A stretch of 64,000 nt of DNA from Inonotus obliquus (Eukaryota; Basidiomycota; Agaricomycetes; Hymenochaetales; Hymenochaetaceae). The position numbers and the translations under genes were made by a program. Below are positions 33,711 through 46,263 of this stretch, piece after piece; position 1 is the stretch's first letter; every line of letters starts with the position of its first letter. The stretch lies in NCBI GenBank assembly GCA_032164295.1, contig JAJHTX010000001.1, forward strand, positions 1,302,001-1,366,000, in the 5' to 3' direction. Below the pieces are notes generated by a model. It made no database searches and was not told where the DNA came from. It saw only the letters and a list, made by a program, of their open reading frames with translations.

Positions 33711-34954
33711 ATGTCCATGCCACCCGAACTTGCTGAGAAGCTCGAGGTAGGTTCCATTTGCCATTTATAACTGTATTTCCATCCCACCTCCGTTGCCTCA
33801 TTCGCAGGTATATCACAAGAAGGTGGCTGCCAATGCAGAGAATATTGTCTTTCGAGTATTTCCACAGAAGGTATCCTTCTTGTCCTCATCATATTCATCC
33901 TATTGAATCTAACGCCTTTAGATATTGTACGTTACCCTACCCTGTACACCTAATGCGCCGCGGCTGCTTATGCACTCATGAATTCCCAGAGACTTGCAAA
34001 GCATGATTGATGCGAGCTCCGAACCTTCTTCACCTTTTCATCCATCTCATGCATCGACCTCGACCGATGTCACTGTCTATCCTGACCCGTCCTCTGAACA
34101 ACGCCAGGACTCGAAAAAGCGAAAAGTAATAGATGGAGAGGGTCGAATAAACGGAGTAACTTCGGAGCATGCGCGTTATACCGAGGCTGTTCACGCAAAT
34201 AAGCATATTGAGAAGGTACATGCCATCTTGAAAGAGGAGTGTGACCTTCTGGCACGGCTCTGCGTACGTCCGATTAATTATAATTTCGATCACGGGCTCA
34301 ACTCGTGTTATGAAGGATGATGTCTCAATATGGATCCAGCTGGCTATGCCAAAGCAAGTTCTTTCTTCTAATTTCGATGAGGTATTTGCTGACAGCTACT
34401 CATCACAGGATTGAAGAGTAAGCGATGTCGTGGTAGGGCTCAATTTGACGCTGACGCTTAATAGCGGAGACAATTTTGGTGTGGCTGTTCAGCAAGGTAA
34501 GACATTAAACGCCATTCATCGCATTGCACCAACGTCAACTGTTCTCTCCAGAGGCCTTGGCAGAGTTGAACCGTTGCCAACAGAGTGCGTACAACTTGCG
34601 CGACACTGCAAGGCAACATCATCAAAGCAGGGCGAAACTCTGTTCCAAGTTGATCAAGTATCCAAATGTGGAAGACTATTCGGTGGGATTCGTTGCAATC
34701 AGTGGTACCAGCCAGCTCCACAATACTGAGTCTATTGCTAGCTTGCGATCAAAGAACACGACGACAAAGTACTCCATGCTGCATGTTCAAATTTGTTTGA
34801 TTTACGAGACCTTTACGCTGTCATGACGAACATTTTCCAAAAGAACATTGCAAAGGTATTATCGCAACCTTTTAGACATTCTAATTGTGTACTGATGCTC
34901 AAATTCCGCTAGATTCGCGCACCGAAAGGTAACAACGCCGCCTCGCTATACTAA
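33711..34954 (+). CDS. Proteasome activator PA28/REG-gamma homologue
   Basis: At least seven small exons. Exon 1 codes MSMPPELAEKLE and exon 2 VYHKKVAANAENIVFRVFPQ, followed by KILDLQSMIDAS. A variable loop holds a basic KKRKVIDGEGR. The C-terminal helices give VSIWIQLAMPK-IED-GDNFGVAVQQ, ALAELNRCQQSAYNLRDTA, RAKLCSKLIKYPNVEDYS, FDLRDLYAVMTNIFQKNIAK and the end IRAPKGNNAASLY, closely matching animal PA28-gamma (activation loop and C-terminal Tyr). It should form a heptamer on the 20S proteasome in the nucleus. Intron 34354-34408 has a GC donor and is followed by a 9-nt exon (34409-34417). The gene ends 57 bp from the convergent Rrb1 gene. Confidence 0.93.
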
Positions 34955-35010
34955 TTACCCTGTACAAGTACTGCATAGATAATACACAACTCTAATATAC
35001 ACACGGTATT

Positions 35011-36750
35011 CTATACAGATATTGTCTTGAAGATATTAAAGCCATCCAATGCTGTACTAATGATAGTACCAGGGATTTGCGGATGCCAGTGAACTTCTTT
35101 AATGTCTTTTTGACCTTGATGCACGAATAAGAGCTGCGGCGGTACATTGACTTGGTTTCCATCTTCCATTGGTGTGCCAGCTTCGTCATCATCTTGTTCG
35201 ACAGCCAAGTCCCATAAAGTAACTTGATCGTCTGCGCCAGACGCGACGAAAATCGAGTCTTCCGTTGGGTGCCACTCGATCGAAGTGACAGGCGCCTTGT
35301 GCCACGTGAAATATGCTACAGGAGAGGGCGTCGATGTTCCACTATACCACGTATTCAATAAGACATTATTCACTGAGAATTATGGGAAGGAAGCGAAAGA
35401 GATTTGCGTGACTTACGCAGAAAGGTTTCGCAAATCCCAGACTTTTACGCCGCCTTCGTCGCCACCAGAGAGAAGCAAATAAGACGCGGTTTTGTTCCAA
35501 CTAATGACATTGACGTCGCTTTCGTGTGCAGGACTAACTGATAAAGCGCTTTTCCTGCCTTTTACTCGAATATCCCATATTCGAATGCTTTGATCTGCGG
35601 AACAGGAGGCGAAGACGGTTGGTTCTGAGGGACTCCATTGTAAATCTTCGATACTTGATGTATGTGAAGTGAAAGCTGTGTTTTGCGTTATGAACCCAGT
35701 TTGAGTGGTCGTTGTAAGGAAGATTTTGGAGTGGATGTCTCCTGTGAGTAGACGTAGTGCTGTAGGGTTGGAAGTATCGGCTGCCCAGTCCATTGCGAAA
35801 CCTTCTGTTCGACCGTGTGCGTTGATAGTGTATGCGGGAGTGTCTGTACGCTTTTTATCGCGTGAGTAACCAGGGACGTCGAGGGATTGGATTAGAGGTC
35901 GGACGTCCCAGATGTGTACATTGCCTGTTTCCGACCAGGAAGCGACGTAGTAAGGAGAATTGATAGGGGGTAAGGGAGTTGAAGGTGGAAATGGTTGAGC
36001 TCGCACTCGGTTGACGCCGCCGAAGTGAGGTACGGAACGGAACTCTAGGACGGCATCTTCGTCGAGGTTGTCTTCGTCGTCTTCGTCTTCGTCTGAATCG
36101 GAGTCGTCTATGAAAGGTGTTACACGCTCGAGAATCTTAGCATTTTGTTTTTTTGGTTACTGCTTACCACCATCCTTTTGAGTTCGATGCAATGATGACA
36201 TCTTATATACCAATAATTCATTATTTCTGACGGAATCTGCTTGAGTACCGGCAACGATATAAACAGTTGCGGGATATCGTTGTCTCTCGTCGCCTAAACT
36301 ATCTCGTAAAACGTCGAAGGAAAGACAGGGCCAGTTTACGTTCATCGAATGTCGCATTTCGTAAACTGAGTCGTCAGGTTCGAGAATTTCGTCTTTTGCG
36401 AGGACGTGTCTTCCTGGTATGTAAACGTCCTTTTGCTCGGGTTGTTGCTGCTCTTCGGATTCCTCGATTGGTGGAAGTACCTCATCGACATCCATTCCTA
36501 TCAATCCACGTTAGGCACCATCCGGACCTCGTCTAGAACGAAAGAGCTCACCTTCCCCGCCATCCTCATCTTGTCTACTGTCCACTATTACTTCCTCATC
36601 ACTTTCGATTTCGTCTTCCCAAGCATCTTCGAATTCACCCATCTCGGCAACATCGAAGTCACTAACTCTTCGCGAACCATTTGGCTTGGTTTTCGAGAAT
36701 GGCTGTCCATCGTTGGAAGTCTGGAGTTCTGTCACTGTTCGCTTCGACAT
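35011..36750 (-). CDS. RRB1: WD40 ribosome assembly protein Rrb1/GRWD1
   Basis: Starts [10 protein letters not shown] with an acidic N-terminal region ([20 protein letters not shown]) and the motif [20 protein letters not shown], then [20 protein letters not shown], the conserved CAF1C-type N-terminus. WD repeats follow: [60 protein letters not shown] and a final [20 protein letters not shown]. An acidic insertion lies near 36060-36120. The yeast protein chaperones ribosomal protein L3 during 60S assembly in the nucleolus. The start is supported by the family's N-terminal pattern. Confidence 0.94.
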
Positions 36751-37270
36751 ACTCGATGTGATTCTGGGCTGGAGGATGGATGTATCGAAAAAAACTGAGT
36801 GAATGCGGCACGTGGATGGACATGACTTTTTCTGGATCGTCGATCATTCTGGTTCCCACCTCCGTGGGAAAGAGATTGATAATTCTGCTGACTGATCAGG
36901 ACATGAGGCACGTAAGACGTTGATCGACCATGGTAGTACTGACGTGGCAATGCAACTTATAAGCACGGTTAATAGCAGTCAAAATACCGTGGGAAGCAAG
37001 CAATCGGACAGGATCCCGCGTGGCTGACGCAAAAGAAGATGGTCATCTGGCAGGAGTTCCCTAGCTGAGGTATTTGATTTGAAATGTAGAACGCAGGTTA
37101 CACTCAATGCCGCAGTTGGGTACACGTACTACCATGACGCGTCGCTCTGCGGAAATCCCTTGGAGACCCGCTTGGAGATACCCGTCGAATCTTACACGTT
37201 CTCTATAAATACTGGTCAAAGTCGCGGTACTACTTCCCTCTTCAGAACTCGAAACCCTCCGCTTTTCACC
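36751..37270. promoter_or_regulatory. Divergent intergenic region, RRB1 / MAPEG gene
   Basis: 520 bp with no gene seen; small ORFs at 36732-36950 and 37079-37354 are not convincing. A TATA-like ctataaata at 37202-37210, about 60 bases before the ATG of the MAPEG gene, suits a core promoter. Confidence 0.45.
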
Positions 37271-38055
37271 ATGCCATCAATCCTAGTACCTGAAGGGTAT
37301 GTTCTCTCCAGTGAAGGACATTGTATATTCAATCCAGCTTACTCGACTCCCTAGCTATTCCTATGTCCTCGCCGCAGCGACGTCGACAGTATTCTTGAAC
37401 ATGTTCCAGGTGCACAACGTCTCAAAGGCTCGCGGAGCTGCGGGAGTCAAATACCCTCAAGGTCAGCGCATTTGGTCTGTTGAACGCTCAGCCCTAACAA
37501 CTTTCCGTTATAGCCTATGCTGAGAAGACCGAGGCTGATGCAAACCCAGCTGCTATGAAGTTCAACTGCGCACAACGTGAGCTCGGTCCCTTTTTCGTTT
37601 ATTTGTTCCTTCTTAAGCTTTATGATAGGTGCCCACCAAAACACGCTTGAGCACTCCGCCTTCATTTTCTACAGGTAAGTCTAAAACTACTTGAAACAGC
37701 CGGTGTACTCGACCTCATCCATGATTGTAGCATCCTTGCCACCGGACTGAAGTATCCGTACCTGAGTGCAGCGTTCGGTGGCACTTGGGTCCTTGGGAGA
37801 ATCCTTTACACCATTGGCTACAGTACTGGCAATCCGGTCAAGGTAAGGATAATATACCTCGATTCTTAGCAGATACTGACAAACCTTTAGCGCAATCAAC
37901 GTGGAGGTTTCATCTCCTTCATCGGTCAACTTGGTGAGTGGGATTAATATTGTCTATTCAGTCTTCGTACAAATCTGACTGTTATGTAAATGAACGCAGG
38001 CTTATACTTGTCGGCTGCTTATGCTACATTCCAGTTTGTGAAGGAGGGCCTGTAG
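37271..38055 (+). CDS. MAPEG-family protein, microsomal glutathione S-transferase 3-like
   Basis: Small five- or six-exon gene, about 150 residues. Exons join as MPSILVPEG-YSYVLAAATSTVFLN, MFQVHNVSKARGAAGVKYPQ, AYAEKTEADANPAAMKFNCA, QRAHQNTLEHSAFIFYS, LSAAFGGTWVLGRILYTIGY and RNQRGGFISFIGQLGLYLSA. FNCxQRAHQNTLE and GRxLYxxGY are hallmark MAPEG/MGST3 motifs. Four hydrophobic segments place it in the ER membrane. It would have glutathione transferase or peroxidase activity toward lipid hydroperoxides. Minus-strand ORFs here are shadows. Confidence 0.93.
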
Positions 38056-38321
38056 ACTAATTTATTTGATCTGCTTTCCAAGTTGAATCGCCTCTCATGT
38101 TATTCTGAAATTCACCTTGCATAAGTTCACATCTTAAATATGGTCGTGAGAAACTTTGAATTGCCGTTGAGAGCCGATTGCCGTATGAGGAGTGCTTTAG
38201 ATGGAAGGATTGTCGCCCATACTGATGACACTGTATTCCATGACCACAACCGTTGCGCAACACTTCACTTTGCCTCTCTCATTTACTTTGTGGCCACTTC
38301 CCCTCAAACTCATACAGGAAA

Positions 38322-40130
38322 ATGGCTAATGATGCCAATGACGATGCACGACCGAGCACAAGCGCATCGTCTCAGAATATCAGCGTCCAGACACCCTCGA
38401 CGACCGATTTGACACTGTTCAATACATCCACACCCCCTCGGCCGTCCCTGTCGACGTCCCTGTCAGACTTCGCGCTATCCTCGAGCTCGTCTTCGTCCGC
38501 CATAGATGATTCCATGCAGTCTAAGGACGATGCCACTCCAATTTCAAAGCGTGTGAGGCGTCCTACAGGCCACAGCCTCTGGCTTGGACTTGACCAGCGT
38601 GTCAACTCCCCGCTCGCGAATACCTTCACGCTTCCATCACCGAAATCCCGCAAAGGGAAGGAAAGGTGTACAGATGGTGATGGAGATAGCAATAGTGAAG
38701 ACGTTGGGAGTAGTTTCCGGGACAAGGATCGAATGAATACGGAATGCTCGTCTCCCTCCAGCGAGTTCGATTTCACCATGCCTTCTATGCCAATGAAGTT
38801 TGACAATCAACGTTTGGAAGAGGCGACTGACCGACCGAAGTCGTCTCCCATGGATATATCGCGTTCGGCGAGTCCCGCATCCGCATTGAAGCCGCCAGTT
38901 GATATACGAGACACCCCAACCTCATCTCAGTCTCTTCCCCGGCGATTATCTCAACCGGTAAGTCTGCATGGTGATTTGATTTTCTACCCCAGGCATGAAT
39001 GAATTACTTCCTTCAGCCTAAACCTGCTCGACTTCTGTCGCTACGTGCAGAAGCTCATCCAGAGGGTACGTCTAGCTCATCATGTATCCAACAGAATAAG
39101 CTAATCTATCATTTTTATAGATCTAGAAGTGAAACACGAGGCGCAGGTCCAGCGTCTTCTCGCCTCCTTCACTGACCTGCCGCCTGGTCTAGGGTCGCGA
39201 ACCCGTTCTGCTCGTAACCGGGGTCGATATCCAGAAGAGGCCGTGGACGATGAAGAATTTCAGCGGGAGGAAACACCCAGTGATGACGAAGATCTGGATG
39301 CCATGATTTCGTCTGGATTGCTTAATTACAAGGTTCCCGCAGGTAGCGACCCCATTAATATCGCAAAACCATCGACGCCGGCTCCGGGCGTACTTGGAAC
39401 ACCAGACGACTTCAGAGGCTTCAGAGGGGTTTCGGAAAGCCCAGGAAATACTATGGACATTGATATGGTATTCTTGCTATCTACTATCTACTCCGCCCGG
39501 CTGATAGGATTTACTTCCTATAGCCACTGTATCCCATTGGTTCTCCTGCGATGACATCTGCTATCGCTCCACCTCAGAGCTGGCGCCAGACTCCTCCTCC
39601 TACCTCAGCCAGCAGTGCAGTGAGGACAGCGAAGCGGAAATGTATGTACTGCCTTCACTGATTTTGTAAAAGAAGTACTGATTCGTGAGATAGATGACGA
39701 CCGTTTTGAGCCCTATGCACCCGCTTCCAAACGCCGGGCCGTGTCGCCATCAGTGTCACAGCTCAAGGACCGAGAAATTATATCGCCCATCGTTATCCCG
39801 CGTTCTCCGACCCTTTTGCCGCGGAAGTCGTTCAGCCACTCCCAAGCGAACTCTGCAACTTCATCGCCCACGATTTCCAATCCTTCCAGTTATCTGTTCA
39901 ATAATGGGAGTCCTTATCCTTTGCCTCTGTCAAACAATGGGCATCACAGATCGGGCTCTTCATCCTCGGTTGTGTCTTCACCAACCGTAAGGGGGACTAT
40001 GATCCTTGCTAGTCCTATTCTCCGACCAGTTCCTCGTCTGGCGGCTGGACTCAAAAGAGCGGAGGATGGGGAGAAAATTGTTGATGGAGCAGGGGAGAAC
40101 TTGAAGGAGCTGACCATCGGCCGAAGCTAG
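38322..40130 (+). CDS. Disordered protein of unknown function
   Basis: About five exons. The start MANDANDDARPSTSASSQN is followed by Ser/Thr/Pro-rich, low-complexity sequence with short ordered islands: RRPTGHSLWLGLDQRVNSPL, KPARLLSLRAEAHPEDLEVK, QVQRLLASFTDLPPGLGSRT, the acidic EETPSDDEDLDAMISSGLLN, then KRKYDDRFEPYAPASKRRAV with a bipartite-like basic signal, and a C-terminal RGTMILASPILRPVPRLAAG helix. Many SP/TP sites suggest phosphorylation. I do not recognise a named family. Spacing and composition suggest a nuclear regulatory protein, but this is inference. The start at 38322 is preferred over an upstream non-ATG extension. Confidence 0.75.
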
Positions 40131-40268
40131 ATACACGAGAGTGAATGACATATTTGATAGTAATATTATAATTGGTGTACCTTATCTCTGCCCTAATTTG
40201 GTAATAGATAAGCGTTATCTAAAGATGCAGGAAAAATTCTTTGTAGCGCATCTTTAGCTCTGCATCTC

Positions 40269-43194
40269 ATGGCTACTGATCGGCTCACGATTCTCATCGT
40301 CGGTGCCGGTGGGCGGGAGCACGCACTGGCTTGGAAGCTCGCTCAGTCTTCTCTCGTTGATCGTATATTCGTTGCACCAGGAAATGGTGGAACCGCTCAA
40401 CTTGAGAAGACAACGAATGTGGAGTTTCCGACCGGTCCTGAGTTTAGCGCTCTTGTAGCTTTCGCGGTTCAGAATAGTGTTTGTGATATGTAAAGCTTAT
40501 TAGTTTGAACCATTTGCGACTTAGGGGTAATGCTAGGTTAATCTGGTTGTTCCAGGTCCAGAACAGCCTTTGGTAGATGGTATTGAGTTCGCTTTTCGGA
40601 AAGGTGAGGGTTTATGAGACTATATGCTATGTTTTACATCCTCTTACGATTGGCCAATGTAGTCGGTATACCGGTATTTGGACCCTCCGCCCGAGCTGCT
40701 ACGATGGAAGGATCGAAAGCATTCTCGAAGGACTTCATGGCTCGGCACAATATTCCCACCGCTAAATACAAGACTTTCGCTGCGTCGCAGTTTGAAGAAG
40801 CAGTTGAATATGTTAAGGGTTGTGGGTTTCAGGTTGTGCTCAAGGCAGATGGTCTTGCTGGTGGGAAAGGTGTTTTGATACCTCAGACGGTTGACGAGGC
40901 TATAGCTGGGTTGAGGGATATTATGGTTTCGAATGTTTTTGGTAAAGCTGGTGAGTTGGATAGGTTGTTCAAATGCATTTCGATTCACTGACGGACTATC
41001 CTTAGGTAGACAGGTAGTCATAGAAGAACACTTGACTGGCCCCGAACTGTCCATCCTTGCTTTCTCCGACGGGTATACAATAGTTCCACTTCCAGCCGCA
41101 CAAGACCACAAGCGCATCGGCGATGGCGATACAGGTCCGAACACAGGCGGGATGGGTGCATACGCACCTGCTCCAGTTGCAACTCCCCAAGTCATGAATC
41201 GCATCATGAAAGAAACGCTTCAACCGACTATTGACGGGATGCGTCGAGAGGGATTCCCTTTTGTTGGGTTATTGTTTACTGGGTTTATGCTTACGGAAGA
41301 GGGACCAAAGGTTTTGGAGTATAATGTACGATTTGGAGATCCTGAGACGGAAGCTGTGTTGTTGCTCTTGGAGAGTGATTTGGCTTCTATCTTATTGGTA
41401 TGTTTCTCCTCTTTGCTTATTGCTGTTGTTGCCGTGATGTATATGACCGACCCGACGCTCTTAGGCATGCGTCGAACGGAGATTGGACTCGGTGGAGGTG
41501 AAAGTTCGGCCTGGATTTGCCGCTTCTGTCGTTATTGCCTCGGAAGGCTACCCAGGCTCTTACAACAAAGGCAGGGTCATCGAGATCGGTGAAGTGCCCG
41601 CAGGTGAATAGCTAATCCTTTCATCGTACCCTTTTGTTGCTCATGAATATTTGTATACTATAGACGTCCAGGTCTTCCACGCAGGTACCGTACAGAAGGA
41701 CGACAAAATTCTTACCGCGGGCGGTCGCGTCCTTGCTGTTTCCGCAGTAGCTTCATCGGTGAAAGAGGCTGTAGACCTCGCCTACGAAGGTATCAAGAAT
41801 ATTTCTTTTGAAGGCGCCTATTACAGAAAGGACATTGCATATCGGTAAGCGTGACCACACTGCATACATGCCCATGTCCATTAACATTAGCACCGTGAAT
41901 CAGCGCTCTCCAGTCCGAATCCGAATCAACCCCGGGTGGATTGACGTACGCTTCAGCAGGTGTATCAGTCGATACTGGAAACGCTTTTGTAGACGCAATC
42001 AAACCATTTGTCAAATCCACTCAACGACTCGGTTCAGATGCGATTATAGGAGGGTTTGGAGGGACGTTTGATATCAAAGCTCTAGGGTATGAAGACCCGG
42101 TTCTTGTAAGTGGAACGGATGGAGTTGGAACGAAGTTACGTGTTGCGATAGATTCGGGGATTCATCGTTTCGTCGGTTAGTCGTTTGTTTACCTCCTCGT
42201 ATCTCTTTCTTTCTAATCCCCACACATCTATGCATCAATAACGTTGACACATTGTTGTATTTCATCACGATATAGGAATCGATCTCGTAGCGATGTCAGT
42301 CAACGACCTCATCGTCCAAGGAGCCGAGCCCCTCTATTTCCTAGATTACTTCGCCTGTTCTCATCTCGATTTACCGATCGCAACTGAAGTAGTCAAAGGT
42401 ATTGCTGAAGGTTGCGTTGAAGCTGGTTGTGCACTTGTTGGTGGTGAAACGGCCGAAATGCCTGGGATGTATCATGATGGTTCGTCTCGTTTCGTTTCGT
42501 TTATTATTGGATTAATGGCTGAAATCCGGCTGATTATTGATGTATGTCGTATGCTTTATGATAAATAGGAGATTACGACCTAGCAGGTTTCGCAGTCGGA
42601 GCCGTCGAGCGTTCTCAACTCCTCCCCAAACTCAACATTTCATCAGGAGATGTCCTACTCGGTCTCCCTTCCTCAGGTCTCCACTCAAACGGTTTCTCCC
42701 TCGTACGCAAAATCATCTCCCTCTCGGGCCTTACATATTCTTCCCCCTGTCCATGGGATACGCAAAAGCAAAAAACACTCGGAGAATCCCTACTTACACC
42801 AACACGTATATACGTCAGAACCCTTCTTCCTCTATTAAAATCGAATTCGGGGTCGGGGTCAGGGAGCATAAAAGGCCTAGCACATATCACAGGAGGAGGA
42901 TTCATCGATAACATCCCTCGTGTCCTTCCAAAAGGTCTCGGTTGTACAATCGACGTATCCAAATGGACTCTCCCATCCGTTTTCTCGTATATAATGAGAA
43001 CAGGTCAAGTCGAACCTCGAGAAATGTGTCGTACGTTCAACTGCGGAGTCGGTATGATCCTCATCGTCGCTCGTGAAGATGTCGAAATCGTTTCACGTTC
43101 TCTACGCGAGAATGGTGAATCTGATGTTTATGAGATGGGAGAAGTCGTATCAGGTAAAGGAGTCGAGCTAAAAGGGTTGGAGACATGGATGTAA
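40269..43194 (+). CDS. ADE5,7: Bifunctional GAR synthetase / AIR synthetase (Ade5,7)
   Basis: Two purine-synthesis enzymes in one chain. The GARS half has [83 protein letters not shown] and [16 protein letters not shown]. The AIRS half has [104 protein letters not shown] and [11 protein letters not shown]. It catalyses steps 2 and 5 of IMP synthesis in the cytosol. About nine exons; the transformylase domain of the animal fusion is absent, as usual in fungi. A Gly/Ser-rich insert (SNSGSGSGS) occurs before HITGGG. Confidence 0.97.
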
Positions 43195-43950
43195 AAAAGT
43201 GAAATGTGTAAGTATCTATGTGTACAATCTATGTGTACACTCGTCTTTTTTTCCAATAGTCCCTTTTCGTGTATAGGGAAAACACCCTGGAGGGAGAGTC
43301 ATTCCGGACAGGCAAATGCTACATTATCATATAGATATGAAGAGGAGAAATAAAGAAATAAAAGAGCAATGTCGTTGCTGAGTAAATTTTTCACTTACTT
43401 ATGAAGAGGATTGACGAAAGGAAGAAAAAACAAGCATACAACGTATGAACAGAGCAGTCAATGACATACTTGACTTGATAAGAGAATGTAAGAGGGTAGA
43501 ATAAGACATGCAAGTGAGTAAAAACAATAAGAAAAAAGAATTGAAGTGGAAAAAAGTATATGCCGAAAGTGGTGATTATGCGTGTAAATTGAATAATAAT
43601 GTGAATGAAGTAAGAAAAAAAGGGAAACAACGAAGTAAAATAGGGAAGAAACGGGGAAAGTAGGAATGTATCTATACCCAAGAAAGTATCAAACACAAGA
43701 GGCCAAGATAGAGGCATACGATCAGATAGCAAGGAGAACAGCTAAGAATGGGAAAGAAAATTGCAAGCGGGCAGGTCCTAGGAAGGATCATGTGTACCGT
43801 GCTTCCGACAGAGCAAGGGGACGGATAAAAAGTCAGCACCAGCGTCCATAAATAGAGGAAACCGACCGATTGCGAGGAGACCGTGTGAATGACGAGGGGC
43901 GATACCTAATGACGGAGGGAGAGATAACATGAAGATACATGCCCATCTCT
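43195..43950. other. A/T-rich convergent 3' region
   Basis: Lies between the 3' ends of ADE5,7 and the ankyrin-CCCH gene. It contains a perfect tandem 13-mer (43214-43239) just after the ADE5,7 stop and polyadenylation-like A-rich segments near 43340-43370. ORFs here are low-complexity shadows. Confidence 0.55.
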
Positions 43951-46263
43951 TCACGCCGAGACCGAGACAGTGACAGTACCGGCCGACTCGGTAGGATTGG
44001 CCACGGGAATAGTGGTGACAGCAGCAAATGAAAGTGGTTTAATGTCCGGAGTAGATGCGGATGCTTTTGCATCGGCGTCGATGCCATTGGTAGTAAGTTT
44101 ATGTCCGTTTGGTATGTCATCAATACTATCCTTTGCGGCCGAAGCACCGCTCTCCGACTGGTCCGATGGCGTGTTCGAACCATCAGTGAATGATCCCTCA
44201 CTTTTAAGTGAAATAGGCGGGGCAGCCTTCAGGACCTCTGCAGCTGTCGGGCCGTTGGCTTGATTTGTCACAGGGCTCCGGGACGGGGGCGTTACAGAAC
44301 CACCTAGTACCGGAAACTCATCCGCACTCGGCACTCTTTGTGCATGGTGGGCATGATGATGAGCGGAACGCCCGTTAGCACCTCCCCGTTTTTCGTGGCG
44401 TGTGCCATTAACCTTCGCACCATTGATGCGATGGCCTTGCCCATTTGGGAACCCATTTGGTGAACCGTCCTTTGTTTGGTAAATAAACAATCAGTCTGAT
44501 ATGGATGGTAAATTATTTATACACACACGAACCGTTCGCAAATTGAGGCCAACCATTTTTTCACTGAGATGATCGCCCTGAGGCTGGGTCTGTGCGCGAG
44601 CACGACCTCCATACTTTGCCACATAATTACCTTGCGGCGACTCACCAGCTTCCGGCAATATATGTGGGAATTTGCACGAATCACTGAAGTAAAAAAGTAT
44701 AATTATGTCAGTTTCAAAAGTCACGCTACCATTTGTTTCGCGTTATCGCGGAGGATAATAGACTTACCCATTACGACATCTGCCTGACGGGAAGAATGCA
44801 CAGGGTGGCTTCCGGTTGGTTGGTCCAGCTGCAGACATGCGTCGGACGCTCCCGCGTCGCAAACTATTAGATCCTTGGGGGCGCGTGGCACTTGAGTAAG
44901 CATCCTGTTGAGACGGAGCTTGCGTAGGTTGCGCATTGTTCGATACGCCACCCTCAACTTGTGGGTACTGTGTGTTGCCATTCAGAAGGGGGGCATCGTT
45001 TCGGTGCCCGGAGGATTGCACGACAGGCGATGTCGGAGAATAGATGAAGCCGTTCGGTTGGGGAACACCTTGCTGCCCAGGGGCCATGCCTACATGCATG
45101 GGAGGCATAGGCATCTGCCCTGGAGATGGGTAGCCTGCTGATATCGGAACACCGTACGGGACAGGCGGAGGGACACTTGCAGAATTGTACGGTCCTTGTA
45201 CAGGCGAAGTAACCTCTGAACCCGAGCGTAAATGCTGCGGTGACGAAACGGGTGAGTGTGACGGATTTTGAGAGGATACCGTATTAGCAGACGGCGGTTG
45301 AGAATAAGGTGTCGGGGGAACGGCATAGTACCCGGCATAGGATGGGTGAGCCATCGGATCGTAGTGAGCGGAATATTGTGCTGGAGGCGGTAACGGACCC
45401 TGAAAGTATGGCCCTTGTGGGTGAGCGAATATGCAAGAGGACCCATAACGACATGCGGGGAAATAACTATTTTCATTTAGCACGTCCTTGTTAGTACAAA
45501 GGACCTCATAATAGGTTCCGAGCTATAAAAAAAATACGACTTACCGACATGGAATCAGACGAGCGATTTCTAGTGGCGGCAGAGTACCATTGCCCATATT
45601 TTCTGAAGGTTGAGATGAACTATTAGTCGGGGGAGGTGGAGGAGGATAGTAGGAAGCAGGAGAGCCATCGGGAAGCATCGCGCCGGGGAATGGCGCCGGA
45701 TAGTACATGTATGGTCCCGGGGGAGGCACTTGACCATACCCAGTAAAATTCTGTTGGTAGCCTTCCGGGGTAGTATGCGCGTACGGTGGTTGCTGGGGAC
45801 CAGATCCGGGAACGGCGGGACCAGATGTGGCCTCACTACTGGCATCTGCCTGAGCTCTTTTTTCGCGAACAGAGGAGAGCAGCTCGAGGATCGTGGCGTC
45901 CGTAGTGAGCTGCTCGATGCTCCCCTGGTTCGAGGAGACCGTGGAGTCGGCACCTGCATAGCGGAATAAGCATGGACGTGGATTTCTATTTGAGGCGCCC
46001 AAGAACAGCTCACCTGCATCTAAGAGGGCCTTGACGATGTCTCCATGACCGTTCTTGACGGCCTGAACAAGTGGCGTGGCACCTGATTCATCTATTTGAG
46101 AGGATGAAAAATAACATAGAGCATCGTTAACGTCGGGAATGTTTTTCTTCGGAAAGTATGATGTACCTTTGATCTCAATGTCGACTGGAGTGGCATCCTT
46201 GAGGAGATTGTGGACCTGCTCGACGTCTCCCGAGTCTGCAGCGATCCAGAGGGCAGAGACCAT
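43951..46263 (-). CDS. Ankyrin-repeat CCCH zinc-finger protein
   Basis: The N-terminus MVSALWIAADSGDVEQVHNL and, after an intron, DESGATPLVQAVKNGHGDIV and KALLDAGAD form two ankyrin repeats. A Pro/Tyr-rich linker follows. The first CCCH finger is split by an intron inside an Arg codon: C-RYFPA-C-RYGSS-C-IFA-H (C-x5-C-x5-C-x3-H). After another Pro/Gln-rich linker a second finger reads C-AFFPSGR-C-RNGDS-C-KFP-H (C-x7-C-x5-C-x3-H). The C-terminus has basic, Asn/Gly-rich sequence, a SADEFPVLGG motif and a disordered tail. Ankyrin plus tandem CCCH suggests an RNA-binding post-transcriptional regulator in the cytoplasm. Specific function unknown. Confidence 0.85.

Noticed and set aside
42537..42962. 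ORFs on both strands inside ADE5,7
   Set aside because: Shadows of the AIR synthetase exon, whose frame is continuous and carries family motifs.
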